This document shows positions 11,135 to 19,915 of a stretch of 64,000 nt of DNA, in pieces. The translations under genes were made by a program, and so were the position numbers. The stretch is from NCBI RefSeq assembly GCF_030295995.1, contig NZ_AP027365.1:744001-808000 (forward strand). The letters run 5' to 3'. This DNA is from Thalassotalea hakodatensis. GTDB taxonomy: Bacteria; Pseudomonadota; Gammaproteobacteria; Enterobacterales; Alteromonadaceae. Each line of letters begins with the position of its first letter. Position 1 is the stretch's first letter. Under the pieces are notes generated by a model. The model had not been told where the DNA came from and ran no database searches. It saw nothing but the letters and a program-made list of their open reading frames with translations.

Positions 11135-11171
11135 CTCAAGCAAGCTTGGGGGAGAGCCAAACTTGCTTGAG
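11135..11171. other. Strong isolated hairpin in the marR-chemoreceptor gap
   Basis: CTCAAGCAAGCTTGG and CCAAACTTGCTTGAG pair over 15 bp with one mismatch around a 7-nt GGGAGAG loop. No T run follows on either strand, so it is not a typical terminator. The rest of the 812-bp gap 10752-11563 holds the palindrome and inverted-repeat element listed separately; from 11172 to 11563 I see only AT-rich sequence with no supported gene. Confidence 0.5.
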
Positions 11172-11563
11172 TGAAAGCGGAACAATGTAGAAAATTAAAT
11201 AAGCGCACCAACACCCCTGCAACTGCACTAAAATTAACCTTTTATTAACAATGTTTTGTTACGCTCTCAGTCTTAAAGGTCACTTAAGACAAAATAAGAC
11301 TAGCAGAACGTTTGCAAGTTAACAAAAAAATAACATAAAAGTTTTTCGTATTGGTAGCTGTGCAAAATGAAATTTGTACAAAAACTATTACAGATAACGA
11401 AACAAATTTTCTGAAAAGCTATCAGAACAAAAGAAAACATCACAAAATAAAACAATACCCCTGTAAAATGAAGCTTTCATAGTGCTTCATAATATTCTTT
11501 AGGGAGTATGAATTTTTTGGCAAGGTGCGCGGCATACAATAATACCGCACATGAAGTATTGTG

Positions 11564-13192
11564 TTATTTTACTGTTTTGAAATGTGTCATTAGTGATTCT
11601 AATTGGTCGGTTAATTGAATTAATGCAGAAGTGGCATCTCTGCCTTTATGGGCCAGTTCAGCTGCATCATGCGAACTTTCAGCGATCATATTAATACGTC
11701 GTGAAATGTCGTCACCAACTTTATTTTGCTCATCAGAAGCTGTGGCAATGTGATTATTCATATCGGTGATAGAGCTCAGTGCTTGCGCAATTTGGTTGAG
11801 CGCTGTCGCTGCTTCTTGAGTTTGCTCTACTGTGCCTTCGCTTGAGATTTTGCTTGTCTCCATCGTTTCAACACCGCGGTTAGAACCCGTTTGCAAGCGT
11901 ACTATCATATTTTGAATTTCTTCAGTGCTATCTTGCGTGCGTTTCGCTAAGTTACGTACTTCATCGGCAACCACGGCGAAACCCCTACCTTGTTCACCAG
12001 CACGGGCAGCTTCAATAGCAGCGTTTAGTGCTAATAAGTTTGTTTGATCTGCAATGCCACGAATAACATCGAGTACTGAGACAATGTTGGTTACATCATT
12101 ACCAAGTTCCGTAATAACTACGCTTGCTTCTTCAATTTGGCTGGCAAGGGTTGTAATTGATTGAACGGCTGAATCAACAATTCCGTGGGCTTTTACTCCT
12201 TGTTGATCAGCTTCTGCTGTTGATTGTGCAGCAGCATTAGCGCTGTCAGCAACGGTTTGAGAAGATGAAGACATTTCTGTCATGGCAGTGGCAACCATAT
12301 CAATTTCGCTACGCTGTGACTCAAAGGTATGATCAATTTCTGCACTACGACGATTGGCGTCTTCCGTTTCTTGTCGTAATTTTTGAATAGACTCCTCAAT
12401 ACTACCTAAAATAGTCGCTAATGATTCACGTAAACGTAATATCGAGCCAAGAATTGAATCTTCCCTAGTATTTGAACTAGAGTTATTTCCCGTTAAGTCG
12501 CCGGCTGCTACCTTTTGGACAATTTTTAAAACAGCTGACGGCTCGCCGCCAAGATCATCAAGTAATTTACGGGTAAAAAAGAATAATAAAACACCCAAGC
12601 CGCCTGTTAATGCTAAACAGATAAACACCTGCCAACTTGCGTTAGACCAAAAACGTGCTTCAACTTCGGCAAAACCAATACCGGTACCTACATACCAACC
12701 CCAAACTGGTGTTTGTTGGGCGATAGATAATTTATCTTCTATGGAGCCATCTGGTTGTTTTTGGGTCCACTCATAAGTGGCAATGCCATTAGGTTTTTTA
12801 TTGACGGCATTTTGAAGAATATTACCTACACTTTGCCCTTTACCGTTTTTAAATTCGTGAAAGCTAGTGCCATGTAATTCAGGATCTAAAGGGGTTGCGA
12901 TAAAGTTTAAGTTTTCGTCAGCGACGTAAACGTATTCAGACTTATGATATTTGTTTTCTCTGAGTAGCTGAGTGGCTAGCTTCTTGGCATCTTGCTCTGA
13001 CATTTTACCATCAGCAACATACTTTTCCATTTCAACAATTATATTGTAGGTGGATTTAAATAATTGCTCAACACGTGCGCGGTTATCATCATTGCTTGCT
13101 ATGCGTAGTGCCGTTAACCCTACTACCATTAACATTAAAAACGAAATTAAAATTAGCGCAACCAGCGCACTTACTTTAAAGCGTAACTTCAT
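11564..13192 (-). CDS. Methyl-accepting chemotaxis protein with single Cache sensor
   Basis: 542 aa. Membrane helix at about 8-28; an extracytoplasmic sCache-type domain at about 35-185 ([26 protein letters not shown], then [12 protein letters not shown]); second helix at about 188-207; a HAMP region starting near [21 protein letters not shown]; then the cytoplasmic coiled signalling rod, whose tip [38 protein letters not shown] is the near-invariant CheA/CheW contact. sCache receptors of this layout often bind small organic acids, but the ligand cannot be told. It is an orphan with no che genes in the window. The MITE-like copy 2 lies upstream, 121 bp from its start codon. Confidence 0.93.
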   Translation of the reverse strand: MKLRFKVSALVALILISFLMLMVVGLTALRIASNDDNRARVEQLFKSTYNIIVEMEKYVADGKMSEQDAKKLATQLLRENKYHKSEYVYVADENLNFIATPLDPELHGTSFHEFKNGKGQSVGNILQNAVNKKPNGIATYEWTQKQPDGSIEDKLSIAQQTPVWGWYVGTGIGFAEVEARFWSNASWQVFICLALTGGLGVLLFFFTRKLLDDLGGEPSAVLKIVQKVAAGDLTGNNSSSNTREDSILGSILRLRESLATILGSIEESIQKLRQETEDANRRSAEIDHTFESQRSEIDMVATAMTEMSSSSQTVADSANAAAQSTAEADQQGVKAHGIVDSAVQSITTLASQIEEASVVITELGNDVTNIVSVLDVIRGIADQTNLLALNAAIEAARAGEQGRGFAVVADEVRNLAKRTQDSTEEIQNMIVRLQTGSNRGVETMETSKISSEGTVEQTQEAATALNQIAQALSSITDMNNHIATASDEQNKVGDDISRRINMIAESSHDAAELAHKGRDATSALIQLTDQLESLMTHFKTVK

Positions 13193-13313
13193 TCTGCTTA
13201 CCCCAATTATAGTTGTTCTGACAATTCGTTTTGCAATTCTTTCCTTGTTTACACTGTTACTTTAATAGCATAAGGCTAGTTATAGTTACAAGAATTACTG
13301 TTTTTTTTATTTA

Positions 13314-13611
13314 TACCAATTCGCATAAATATTCGGTCATTCAGCGAGAATTAAACACTTTAGATGTACGGCGTTGATTGCAGAGAATGGTTATCCAGGA
13401 GAACGTGCTCCTGCGTTCTCTAATAAGCTACATCCTTGTAGCGTCCTTTTCAAAATCAACAACACAGGCTATGAAGCGTTTAAACTCGCCCTTTGGGAGC
13501 GTGTTAGAGGCGCGATAATTGCGCAAAAAACAACTATACCTGCACACGTTTCGCTTATTCTCCCACCTCTGACATCGCTCTGAACTGACTTAATCTTTAT
13601 GCGAATTGGTA
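13314..13611. mobile_element. MITE-like element, copy 2 (298 bp)
   Basis: Same element as 196-507 in the same orientation: identical 17-bp inverted ends, TTA on both outer sides (13311-13313 and 13612-13614), 5 substitutions, and a 14-bp deletion after GCGCAAAA. It lies between the promoter region of the chemoreceptor gene and the remnant at 13649-13801. Near-identity of copies about 13 kb apart suggests recent movement. Confidence 0.8.
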
Positions 13612-13648
13612 TTAGCCTAACATTGAAAGGGAAGAATTTGATAATTGA

Positions 13649-13801
13649 TTTAATAATAAACAATTACTTAGTGATATTAGGGAAAAAGCTATCTTTATAG
13701 AAGAACCATTACTGAATGAAAAATTTTTTACCGTCAAATACGAAAAATTTATAGTTGAATTAGATGGTTGGGTGGGAGAGTGTCAGCATGTTCTGTTTTG
13801 A
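13649..13801 (+). pseudogene. Possible gene remnant, unknown function
   Basis: A 50-codon open frame ending at TGA 13799-13801, with no ATG, and an in-frame TGA at 13646-13648. The same frame reads on upstream of that stop for about 9 codons to the end of the inverted-repeat element. The predicted residues (for example REKAIFIEEPLLNEKFF, then VELDGWVGECQHVLF) look like real protein rather than random reading. I do not recognise a family. It may be the tail of a gene broken by the nearby element. The rest of 13802-13944 shows nothing I can support. Confidence 0.25.
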
Positions 13802-13944
13802 ACATTTATATTGTTTTACTTTCAATAAAATAATTGATTGCACATAATAGGGTTACAGAACAATAGCTCTGTACGCGTTGTTACCTGGTCAAGTTTGGCA
13901 GGGTAGGGAGTATCCGTTAAATGTTTTATGTAACGAAGCAGGTT

Positions 13945-15033
13945 TTATCTATGCGCATTCATTACGATATCGTGTAATGTTTCACGTTGGTCTTTTAAGC
14001 GTTGATACATGGTAATCTGATTTAACGCGCGCGATAAGTTGTGTTCGTTGTACTGAGTGTGAAAGTAATTATCGCCATCTAAATAGTCAGTTAAAAAGCG
14101 TATGCCGATCATAAATGGTAATAACTGGGCGCCAATCACTAAGCTTTGTTGTTCAAGTGTAGACAACTTGCCTTGAAAACTTTCAATATAGCCTCGGGCT
14201 AGTCCTTGGAAAATTTCTATTGAAATAGATAGTTCGTCAATATTTTTGCCATCTTCTGGTAAGTTTGAGCAACAGGTTCTCACCATGTCGCCGAAATCAT
14301 GCATAACAAACCCTGGCATACACGTGTCTAAATCGATAACGGCGACGGGTTTATTGGTGGCCTTAGCAAACAGCAAATTATTAATCTTAGTATCATTATG
14401 AGTGACTTGAACGGGTAATTTCTTAACGATATCAGCTACCTCATCAATAAAGGCGGTTTCTGATAAACAAGCGGTGACTAAATGCTGGCAGTTTGCAAGA
14501 CGACCCTTAGGGTCATTAGCTTTTGCTTGGCTGAGTTGGGATAGCCTAAATGCTAAGTGGTGAAAATCAGTAATAATTTCATCTAGCCGTTCTGCAGGAA
14601 AATCACTTAATGCACAAGTAAATGCACCAAACGCGTTTGCGACTTCGTGGGCCTGTTGTGCAGATTCTACTTTTTCTATGGTAAAGCAGTTTGGAATAAA
14701 TTGGATAGCGCGCCAACTATTGTCGCGATACTGCACCATTGAATCACCTTGATGATTCTTGATTTGCCAGATGGGTTCGAGATGATACTCACCCAGTTTT
14801 TGTTTGACATGTAAATGTTCGTTGATCAAATCAGCATTGTTAATGACTTGGTTTGGTTCAGTGAACACATGATGATTAATACGCTGCAATACAAACTTTT
14901 TATCGGGATTCGATACCAGGTACGTCGTATTGATCAAACCGTTACCTAACGGTATTATTTTACTGGTTTCTGTGTCGCATAGGTACGCTTCTAAAACGTG
15001 GCTTATTTGTGCACGATCAATATTAATGTTCAT
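13945..15033 (-). CDS. Phosphotransferase of the APH fold, probable N-acetylhexosamine 1-kinase
   Basis: 362 aa from the chosen ATG at 15033; an upstream ATG at 15090 would overlap the previous gene by 26 nt. An N-lobe with GNGLINTTYLV nucleotide loop and FVLQRIN lysine-strand analogue is followed by the catalytic loop VTHNDTKINNLLF and the metal motif VIDLDTCMPGFVMHDFGDMVR. These motifs are those of NahK-type anomeric kinases (about 359 aa), which make GlcNAc-1-P or GalNAc-1-P. Its neighbours, a nucleotidyltransferase and a GH109 glycosidase, fit this and point to GalNAc. The specific sugar is inferred. Confidence 0.75.
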   Translation of the reverse strand: MNINIDRAQISHVLEAYLCDTETSKIIPLGNGLINTTYLVSNPDKKFVLQRINHHVFTEPNQVINNADLINEHLHVKQKLGEYHLEPIWQIKNHQGDSMVQYRDNSWRAIQFIPNCFTIEKVESAQQAHEVANAFGAFTCALSDFPAERLDEIITDFHHLAFRLSQLSQAKANDPKGRLANCQHLVTACLSETAFIDEVADIVKKLPVQVTHNDTKINNLLFAKATNKPVAVIDLDTCMPGFVMHDFGDMVRTCCSNLPEDGKNIDELSISIEIFQGLARGYIESFQGKLSTLEQQSLVIGAQLLPFMIGIRFLTDYLDGDNYFHTQYNEHNLSRALNQITMYQRLKDQRETLHDIVMNAHR

Positions 15034-15064
15034 AAAAGTATCGCTGTCCCTAGTTTTATTATGG

Positions 15065-15970
15065 TTAATCGCTAATGTCGAATGCTCCATTACCCGACAG
15101 GTTATTTAACGCTTGCTCTACAGATGGAGAATCGGCGGCATATGTTACGCCAAACCACGCATCTTGTGAAGTTAAAAGCGTTACACGTGCATTTGTTGTT
15201 GCCATGTAGGCAAAAACGGTTTCAGGTAAATATACTTCTTGGGCTTTTTGTTCAGAACCATTAGCTGCGTTAGCGGGAAAATATTTGATTAATTGGTCTT
15301 CAATACAGTTGAAAATAGCAGGTGTTAAGCGCCAAAAGTTCATTGAGACAAATTGTGATTTCGAAAGAATTATATGTTCTCCTTCATAAAGCCCCTGACA
15401 GTCATCATCATTTATTTCGGTGATCTCTACCACTTCTTTAATGCTTTCTAATCGATTATTTGTGTAGTGGCATAACCCTCTGTTCACTCCGCCATGTGTA
15501 GATAAAGTTTTGCCTAATTCAAAGGCGACAAGGCCAAAGTCATTTGGTGCAAGGGCTTGAATGTTAGCAAACGCTTGCTCGCCGTAGTAATCATCGGCAT
15601 TGATAACGATAAAACCCTTTTTGATGACATCTTTAGCACACCAAACTGCATGAGCGGTACCGAGTGGTTTGACTCTGTCTTTTGCTACACCACAGTTTGC
15701 GGGTAAATTGCTTGTTTCTTGTAACACAATGTGTGTTTTAATACCTTTGGGCAAACGAGGCAATACTTGTTCTATTAGGGTAGTTTGTTGTGACACTTGT
15801 GTGATGAAAACAACTTCTTTAATACCCGCTTTAACGGCTTGAATAATGTTGTATTCCATCAATGTTAAATGTTTTGGGCCAAATTGAACAAATTGCTTGG
15901 CACGGCCAAAACGGCTACCTTGCCCAGCTGCCAATATTACTAACGTTTTGGTGTTATTTTCATTTTTCAT
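15065..15970 (-). CDS. NDP-sugar pyrophosphorylase-like nucleotidyltransferase
   Basis: 301 aa from ATG 15970, which falls 15 nt after the upstream gene's stop; a longer frame to 16021 would overlap that gene and adds 17 residues unlike the family. The start VILAAGQGSRFGRAKQFVQF is the nucleotide-binding signature (GxGxRxG...K), and VINADDYYG carries the metal-binding aspartates. The family joins a sugar-1-phosphate with an NTP. Placed between a likely sugar-1-kinase and a GH109 enzyme, it would make a UDP- or other NDP-amino sugar from the kinase product. The base used cannot be read. Confidence 0.8.
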   Translation of the reverse strand: MKNENNTKTLVILAAGQGSRFGRAKQFVQFGPKHLTLMEYNIIQAVKAGIKEVVFITQVSQQTTLIEQVLPRLPKGIKTHIVLQETSNLPANCGVAKDRVKPLGTAHAVWCAKDVIKKGFIVINADDYYGEQAFANIQALAPNDFGLVAFELGKTLSTHGGVNRGLCHYTNNRLESIKEVVEITEINDDDCQGLYEGEHIILSKSQFVSMNFWRLTPAIFNCIEDQLIKYFPANAANGSEQKAQEVYLPETVFAYMATTNARVTLLTSQDAWFGVTYAADSPSVEQALNNLSGNGAFDISD

Positions 15971-15984
15971 ATAGTTAATACAAG

Positions 15985-17403
15985 TTAAGAGGCAATGGAA
16001 ATCGGGACGGTATTTTTCCATAAACCGCGGGTAAAGTCAGGAATATCTTTATGGTTGCTATTATTGGAAACTAATTCATCGATAAGCGGTGAAACCACCG
16101 ACAAAGCAGCAGCATCGTAAACATTTTGATCAAGTGCTTGGCCATTACGCAAACAAAAAATGATACGCCACAGCATAAGAAAATCTTTATCACGCAGTTC
16201 GTCGCTTTGTGTAGCTTCCGCTCCTATATGCTGCCAAAAAGGGTGTTGATATTGTGTTTGCCAGTACGCCATATTGTCATCCCATTGGTGTTGACTTGGC
16301 ATTTCGGGCTTCTTACCCGTTTGACCATTTTCTTGCCACTTTTTAACCGCTAATTGGTGAATATTTTGATAATAATGCTTAATAGTATCTGGCAGCTTTT
16401 CTAGAGTTATACGACTTGGGGAACCAGAAAATGTGCCGTTTGTCCCCTGTATAAAGGTATGTTCAATGTTAGGTTTTTGGGTTCTAGTGCCGTGTTTAAC
16501 GTTGATGGTTCGACCGAGTTTTGTCGTAATGACGGTGGTATTAAAATCACTTGTAACATGCTGCGATTGATTTTGAGTGTCTTCGGTTCGTTTCACTGGG
16601 GTTGACTCAGCAGCGGTGAGAAAATCAAATTGATCGCCACGGTTAATGTTCATGTATTGTGATATGGGCCCTAGGCCGTGTGTAGGGTATAAATGATCTG
16701 ATATTTTCTTATGCGATGAACCTGTGTTATTTGCTTCTTGCGTTACTTGTTCCGGTACCTCTTTGTTCGAAGTGGTTTCAGCATGTTTTAATTCGCCAAA
16801 CAGCCCCTGTTTTACCATTTGAAGAACCATTAATTCATCTTGACCATAGCAAACACTTTCCATCATCATGCAGTTTTTTTGTGTACGTTCTGAGGTGTCT
16901 ACCAGTAGCCAGCACTCATCAATGGAAGTTGCTGCGGGTACTTCAACGCAAGCATGTTTGTTACTGTTCATTGTATCGACGGCCATGGGAGTATGCCATT
17001 GCGTAGGTGTGGAAATAATAACGATATCGATATCACTTCGGGTGAGCATGTCTTTATAAGCAAGCTCGGAACCCGAATATTCATCGGGCCGAGTTATTTT
17101 TTGTTGTTCAAGGTATTGGCTGGCTTGATTCATGGCGTTTTGGTCGATATCGCAAAGCGCTTTTATTTCTATGCCATCAATATGACTACAGTGCTTAACA
17201 TGGCTTAAACCTCTTTCTCCTAAGCCAATAAAGCCAATGCGAACGGTTGCCATTTTAGGGGCAATTAAGTTCATTACACTTTTATGATCAAAGAGTGTTG
17301 ATGGGGATATTTGAGTAAAGGTATCGGCGATTGTCGTCGCTATATGGGTTGTCGAAATTGCTGCGGCAGATTTGATAAAAAAACGCCGATCGATTATTTT
17401 CAT
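15985..17403 (-). CDS. GH109-family Gfo/Idh/MocA protein, probable alpha-N-acetylgalactosaminidase
   Basis: 472 aa. The N terminus DRRFFIKSAAAIS is a twin-arginine-type export signal. A Rossmann NAD site, GFIGLGERG (57-65), is followed by ALCDID, STPTQWHTPMAV, HACVEVPAATSIDECWLLVDTSERT, MMMESVCYGQDELMVLQMVKQGLFGEL and LYPTHGLGPISQYMNINRGD; this order and wording are characteristic of GH109, and His242 in YPTHGLGP is the expected catalytic histidine. GH109 enzymes use bound NAD+ to cleave alpha-GalNAc. The stretch between about 208 and 238, where the family has a longer Trp/Tyr-rich loop, is shorter and polar, so activity or specificity may differ. Confidence 0.85.
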   Translation of the reverse strand: MKIIDRRFFIKSAAAISTTHIATTIADTFTQISPSTLFDHKSVMNLIAPKMATVRIGFIGLGERGLSHVKHCSHIDGIEIKALCDIDQNAMNQASQYLEQQKITRPDEYSGSELAYKDMLTRSDIDIVIISTPTQWHTPMAVDTMNSNKHACVEVPAATSIDECWLLVDTSERTQKNCMMMESVCYGQDELMVLQMVKQGLFGELKHAETTSNKEVPEQVTQEANNTGSSHKKISDHLYPTHGLGPISQYMNINRGDQFDFLTAAESTPVKRTEDTQNQSQHVTSDFNTTVITTKLGRTINVKHGTRTQKPNIEHTFIQGTNGTFSGSPSRITLEKLPDTIKHYYQNIHQLAVKKWQENGQTGKKPEMPSQHQWDDNMAYWQTQYQHPFWQHIGAEATQSDELRDKDFLMLWRIIFCLRNGQALDQNVYDAAALSVVSPLIDELVSNNSNHKDIPDFTRGLWKNTVPISIAS

Positions 17404-17417
17404 GAATAGTAGTGCAT

Positions 17418-17436
17418 GTTAAGTTATTTGCTTAAC
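17418..17436. promoter_or_regulatory. Inverted repeat before the GH109 start
   Basis: GTTAAG-N7-CTTAAC, a perfect 6-bp inverted repeat 15-33 nt upstream of the GH109 start codon, inside the 81-nt gap after the kinase gene. It could be an operator for the salvage genes or a weak hairpin in their leader. Confidence 0.3.
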
Positions 17437-17484
17437 GTTACTTGTATCGAAATATGAATGCAAGCAAGAGTTTATGGTACATTG

Positions 17485-18786
17485 CTATTGGTTTTCACGA
17501 GGTAAAGAAAGTATGAATTTAGCGCCTTTTAACAATGTTGATCGGCTTGCTGATATCTGGCCGTGATGCCAATCGACCACTTTGTGACAAATGGCAAGTC
17601 CTAAACCAAAATGCCCTTGCTCTCTTGAGCGGTTGGAATCGAGTTTGACGAATGGATCGAAAATAACGGTAAGTTGTTCCTGTTCAATGCCTTTTCCATC
17701 ATCTTCAATGATAATTTTTATGTTTTTGTGTGATATTTGTGTTCGGATAATGACGCGACTATTGGCGTAATGAATAGCATTAGTGATTAAATTCTGTAGC
17801 GCTCTATTTAGCCAGTATAGATCACCAGAAATATATTCATTATTTGCTAACTCTCGATATTCAAAAGAGATGTTATGTTGTAGTGCTAGTGATGTAAAGT
17901 CTTGCCAAAGGTTATTAATAAATTGATTAATTTCTATTTTGGTGATGTTTAAATGTACCCCTTGTCGTTCCATGCTGGCATATGATAAAAAGGCTGCAGT
18001 CATATCCTCCATACGAGAAAGTTCTAACTCCATTCTTTTCAAGTAATTATTTTTACTTTCAACATCGTTAGCATCTAGGGCGGCATCTATGCCAAAACGT
18101 AAACAGCTCATAGGCGTGCGAATATCGTGTGATAAGCTTCTGGCAAGTAGTTTATTATCTGCCATGAGTTTCTCTATTTGGTATGCCATTTGATTAAAAC
18201 GAGTTTCAAGTAATGAAATGTAAGAAAATCGACTAAGTTTAATTCTTACGTTCTTTTCACCTTTTCCAATGAGGTCTGCGGCATTTGTGAGTACATACAA
18301 ACGTTGTGCTAATGGTAGCAACCAAAGCATAATAATACTTCCTACACCTAAATATAAAATGGCGGTAAAAAAGACATTTAACTTTTGATCTTTTTCGGAT
18401 GCTGTCGGCAAATGTAATTTCACTAAATGTTGTGGAAAGGTGGTTAGCTGTTTAACTAAATATGCTTGTTTTTCTGAGGCTAACAGTAAACCACCTTGTT
18501 GTGAAAGTTGTTTAAATAATGCAGGCGGGAGTGCTATAGCAGATGTACTTTCTAAGGTTAGATCAAGCGAATAGTGTTTGGCAATTTGCGTTAAGTGTTG
18601 TGAAAGTTGTTGTTCTGGTGTGCTATTAAGCTCTGCACTGATGCCTTCAATAAGGTTTTCATAGATAATTGTATCGGAATTTTCGTTTTCATCGCTATGT
18701 TTTGCAATGAATTGATCGACTCCCCAACTAATGAAAAACAATGAGCCAAAAACAGCAAAAATAATACTGATAAAAAGCTTTTTCAT
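17485..18786 (-). CDS. Sensor histidine kinase of a two-component system
   Basis: 433 aa. Membrane helices at about 4-22 and 138-158 bracket a small periplasmic domain of about 115 residues. A HAMP linker (LTNAADLIGKGEKNVRIKLSR) is followed by HisKA with His220 in LSHDIRTPMSCLRFGID and ATPase boxes NLITNAIHYANSR, IEDDGKGIEQ and GHFGLGLAICHKVV. The layout resembles RstB/EnvZ-type kinases. It starts 2 nt after the response regulator stop, so the two are translated together. The associated MipA and DUF3019 genes suggest it watches the envelope; the signal is unknown. Confidence 0.9.
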   Translation of the reverse strand: MKKLFISIIFAVFGSLFFISWGVDQFIAKHSDENENSDTIIYENLIEGISAELNSTPEQQLSQHLTQIAKHYSLDLTLESTSAIALPPALFKQLSQQGGLLLASEKQAYLVKQLTTFPQHLVKLHLPTASEKDQKLNVFFTAILYLGVGSIIMLWLLPLAQRLYVLTNAADLIGKGEKNVRIKLSRFSYISLLETRFNQMAYQIEKLMADNKLLARSLSHDIRTPMSCLRFGIDAALDANDVESKNNYLKRMELELSRMEDMTAAFLSYASMERQGVHLNITKIEINQFINNLWQDFTSLALQHNISFEYRELANNEYISGDLYWLNRALQNLITNAIHYANSRVIIRTQISHKNIKIIIEDDGKGIEQEQLTVIFDPFVKLDSNRSREQGHFGLGLAICHKVVDWHHGQISASRSTLLKGAKFILSLPRENQ

Positions 18787-18788
18787 AA

Positions 18789-19490
18789 TTAATCAGTCCA
18801 AGCATCAGCAACAAATAAGTAGCCTTTACCCCAAACGGTTTTGAATTTTTTCGGGCTTTGTGGATCATCTTTAAATATTTTTCTCAAGGTAGACAACATC
18901 ACGTCAAAACGGCGATCTTGACCGTCATATTCACGTCCTTTCAGTGTTTTAAATACACTGTCTCGGTCTACTACTTCACCTGCATGACTCGCTAAATACC
19001 ATAGGAAACTAAAAAGGCTGGTTGAAAGTTCAATTTCTTCGTTTTTGTAAGTAACGCGCTTTGCTTCACCGTTGATGTGTAGCAGACCAAAACTAATAGT
19101 GTTACTTTGTTTCGATGACATGGGCTGATACTTCAATGCACTTTGGATTCTTGCTAATAGAGCGCGAGGCCTAACTGGCTTTATAACATAGTCATTAGCA
19201 CCGGCTTCAAAACCAATCACTTCATCAAATTCATCTGCTCTTGCTGTTAACATAATAATCGGTGTGTCAGATTGTTGCCTGAGTAATCGACATACTTCAA
19301 TGCCACTTAGTCCGGGTAACATCACATCAAGCAATACCACGTCAGGCGTAAAGTGATTAAAAGCAACTGCTACTTCATCGCCATGTGCGACATGTTCAAC
19401 ATCAAATTGTTGTTGTTCAAGGTATTCTTTGACCCACTTAGCGAGCGATAAGTCGTCTTCAACTAATAATACTTTTTGCATTTTATTCAT
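18789..19490 (-). CDS. OmpR/RstA-type response regulator
   Basis: 233 aa. I place the start at 19490 (MNKMQKVLLVEDD) because AGGA lies 6 nt ahead; a longer frame to 19520 overlaps the previous gene. The receiver domain carries EDD (11-13), phospho-accepting Asp55 in LLDVMLPG, MLTA and IKPV. The C-terminal winged helix has ELSTSLFSFLWYLASHAGEVVDRDSVFKTLKGREYDGQDRRFDVMLSTLRK. It is the cognate partner of the kinase at 17485-18786 and probably controls mipA and its neighbour. Confidence 0.92.
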   Translation of the reverse strand: MNKMQKVLLVEDDLSLAKWVKEYLEQQQFDVEHVAHGDEVAVAFNHFTPDVVLLDVMLPGLSGIEVCRLLRQQSDTPIIMLTARADEFDEVIGFEAGANDYVIKPVRPRALLARIQSALKYQPMSSKQSNTISFGLLHINGEAKRVTYKNEEIELSTSLFSFLWYLASHAGEVVDRDSVFKTLKGREYDGQDRRFDVMLSTLRKIFKDDPQSPKKFKTVWGKGYLFVADAWTD

Positions 19491-19504
19491 GATGAGTCCT
19501 GCAG

Positions 19505-19915
19505 TTAAAACAATCGCCAACGACGTTTTCTAGGTGTTGCTTTGTGTACCCAACTGACATTAATACGGGTTTTTGCAATCACTTTTATTTTATTAAGTGA
19601 AACTAATTGGTAATCAGTTGTTTCGTTGCCTTGAAATTCAAAGCTCCACTGGCCTTTTTGGCTTTTTTGCCAGCATTTCATGGATTTTCCCGTTGTTTTA
19701 TGCCGTAAACAGTAATCACCCTTCACATTGCTTTGCCAGACAATCATGACCTCAGCGTAGCAGGTTCTTCCTTGGCGTAAGGTGACACAATTATTCGGGG
19801 TAGCTGTGAGTATTATCGTTTCATTTAAGGCTTCTTGCCCTAATGAACATGTACTTACGGTTAATAAAATGATTGAAACAAACCCTGCAATTCCTTTGCG
19901 GTAGTTAAAAAACAT
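19505..19915 (-). CDS. DUF3019 family exported protein
   Basis: 136 aa from ATG 19915, chosen because GGAG sits 6 nt ahead; the frame also opens with TTG at 19927. A signal peptide (FVSIILLTVSTCSLGQ) precedes a small domain with four cysteines (NCVTLRQGRTCYAEV, DYCLRH, KCWQK), likely two disulfides, and a very basic end, TPRKRRWRLF. The CVTLRQGRTCYAEV block matches what I know of DUF3019 (PF11456), which in Shewanella-like genomes lies between mipA and a two-component pair just as here. Biochemical function is unknown. It overlaps the mipA end by 11 nt, indicating one operon. Confidence 0.75.
   Translation of the reverse strand: MFFNYRKGIAGFVSIILLTVSTCSLGQEALNETIILTATPNNCVTLRQGRTCYAEVMIVWQSNVKGDYCLRHKTTGKSMKCWQKSQKGQWSFEFQGNETTDYQLVSLNKIKVIAKTRINVSWVHKATPRKRRWRLF

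Noticed and set aside
11508-11618. 36-codon plus-strand frame with AGGGAG ahead of its ATG
   Set aside because: Overlaps the chemoreceptor gene in antisense and has no recognisable or membrane-like features; the ribosome site is probably chance.
17485-19490. Naming the two-component pair rstBA
   Set aside because: Architecture is similar, but gene context (mipA, DUF3019) differs and the sensor domain is not obviously RstB.
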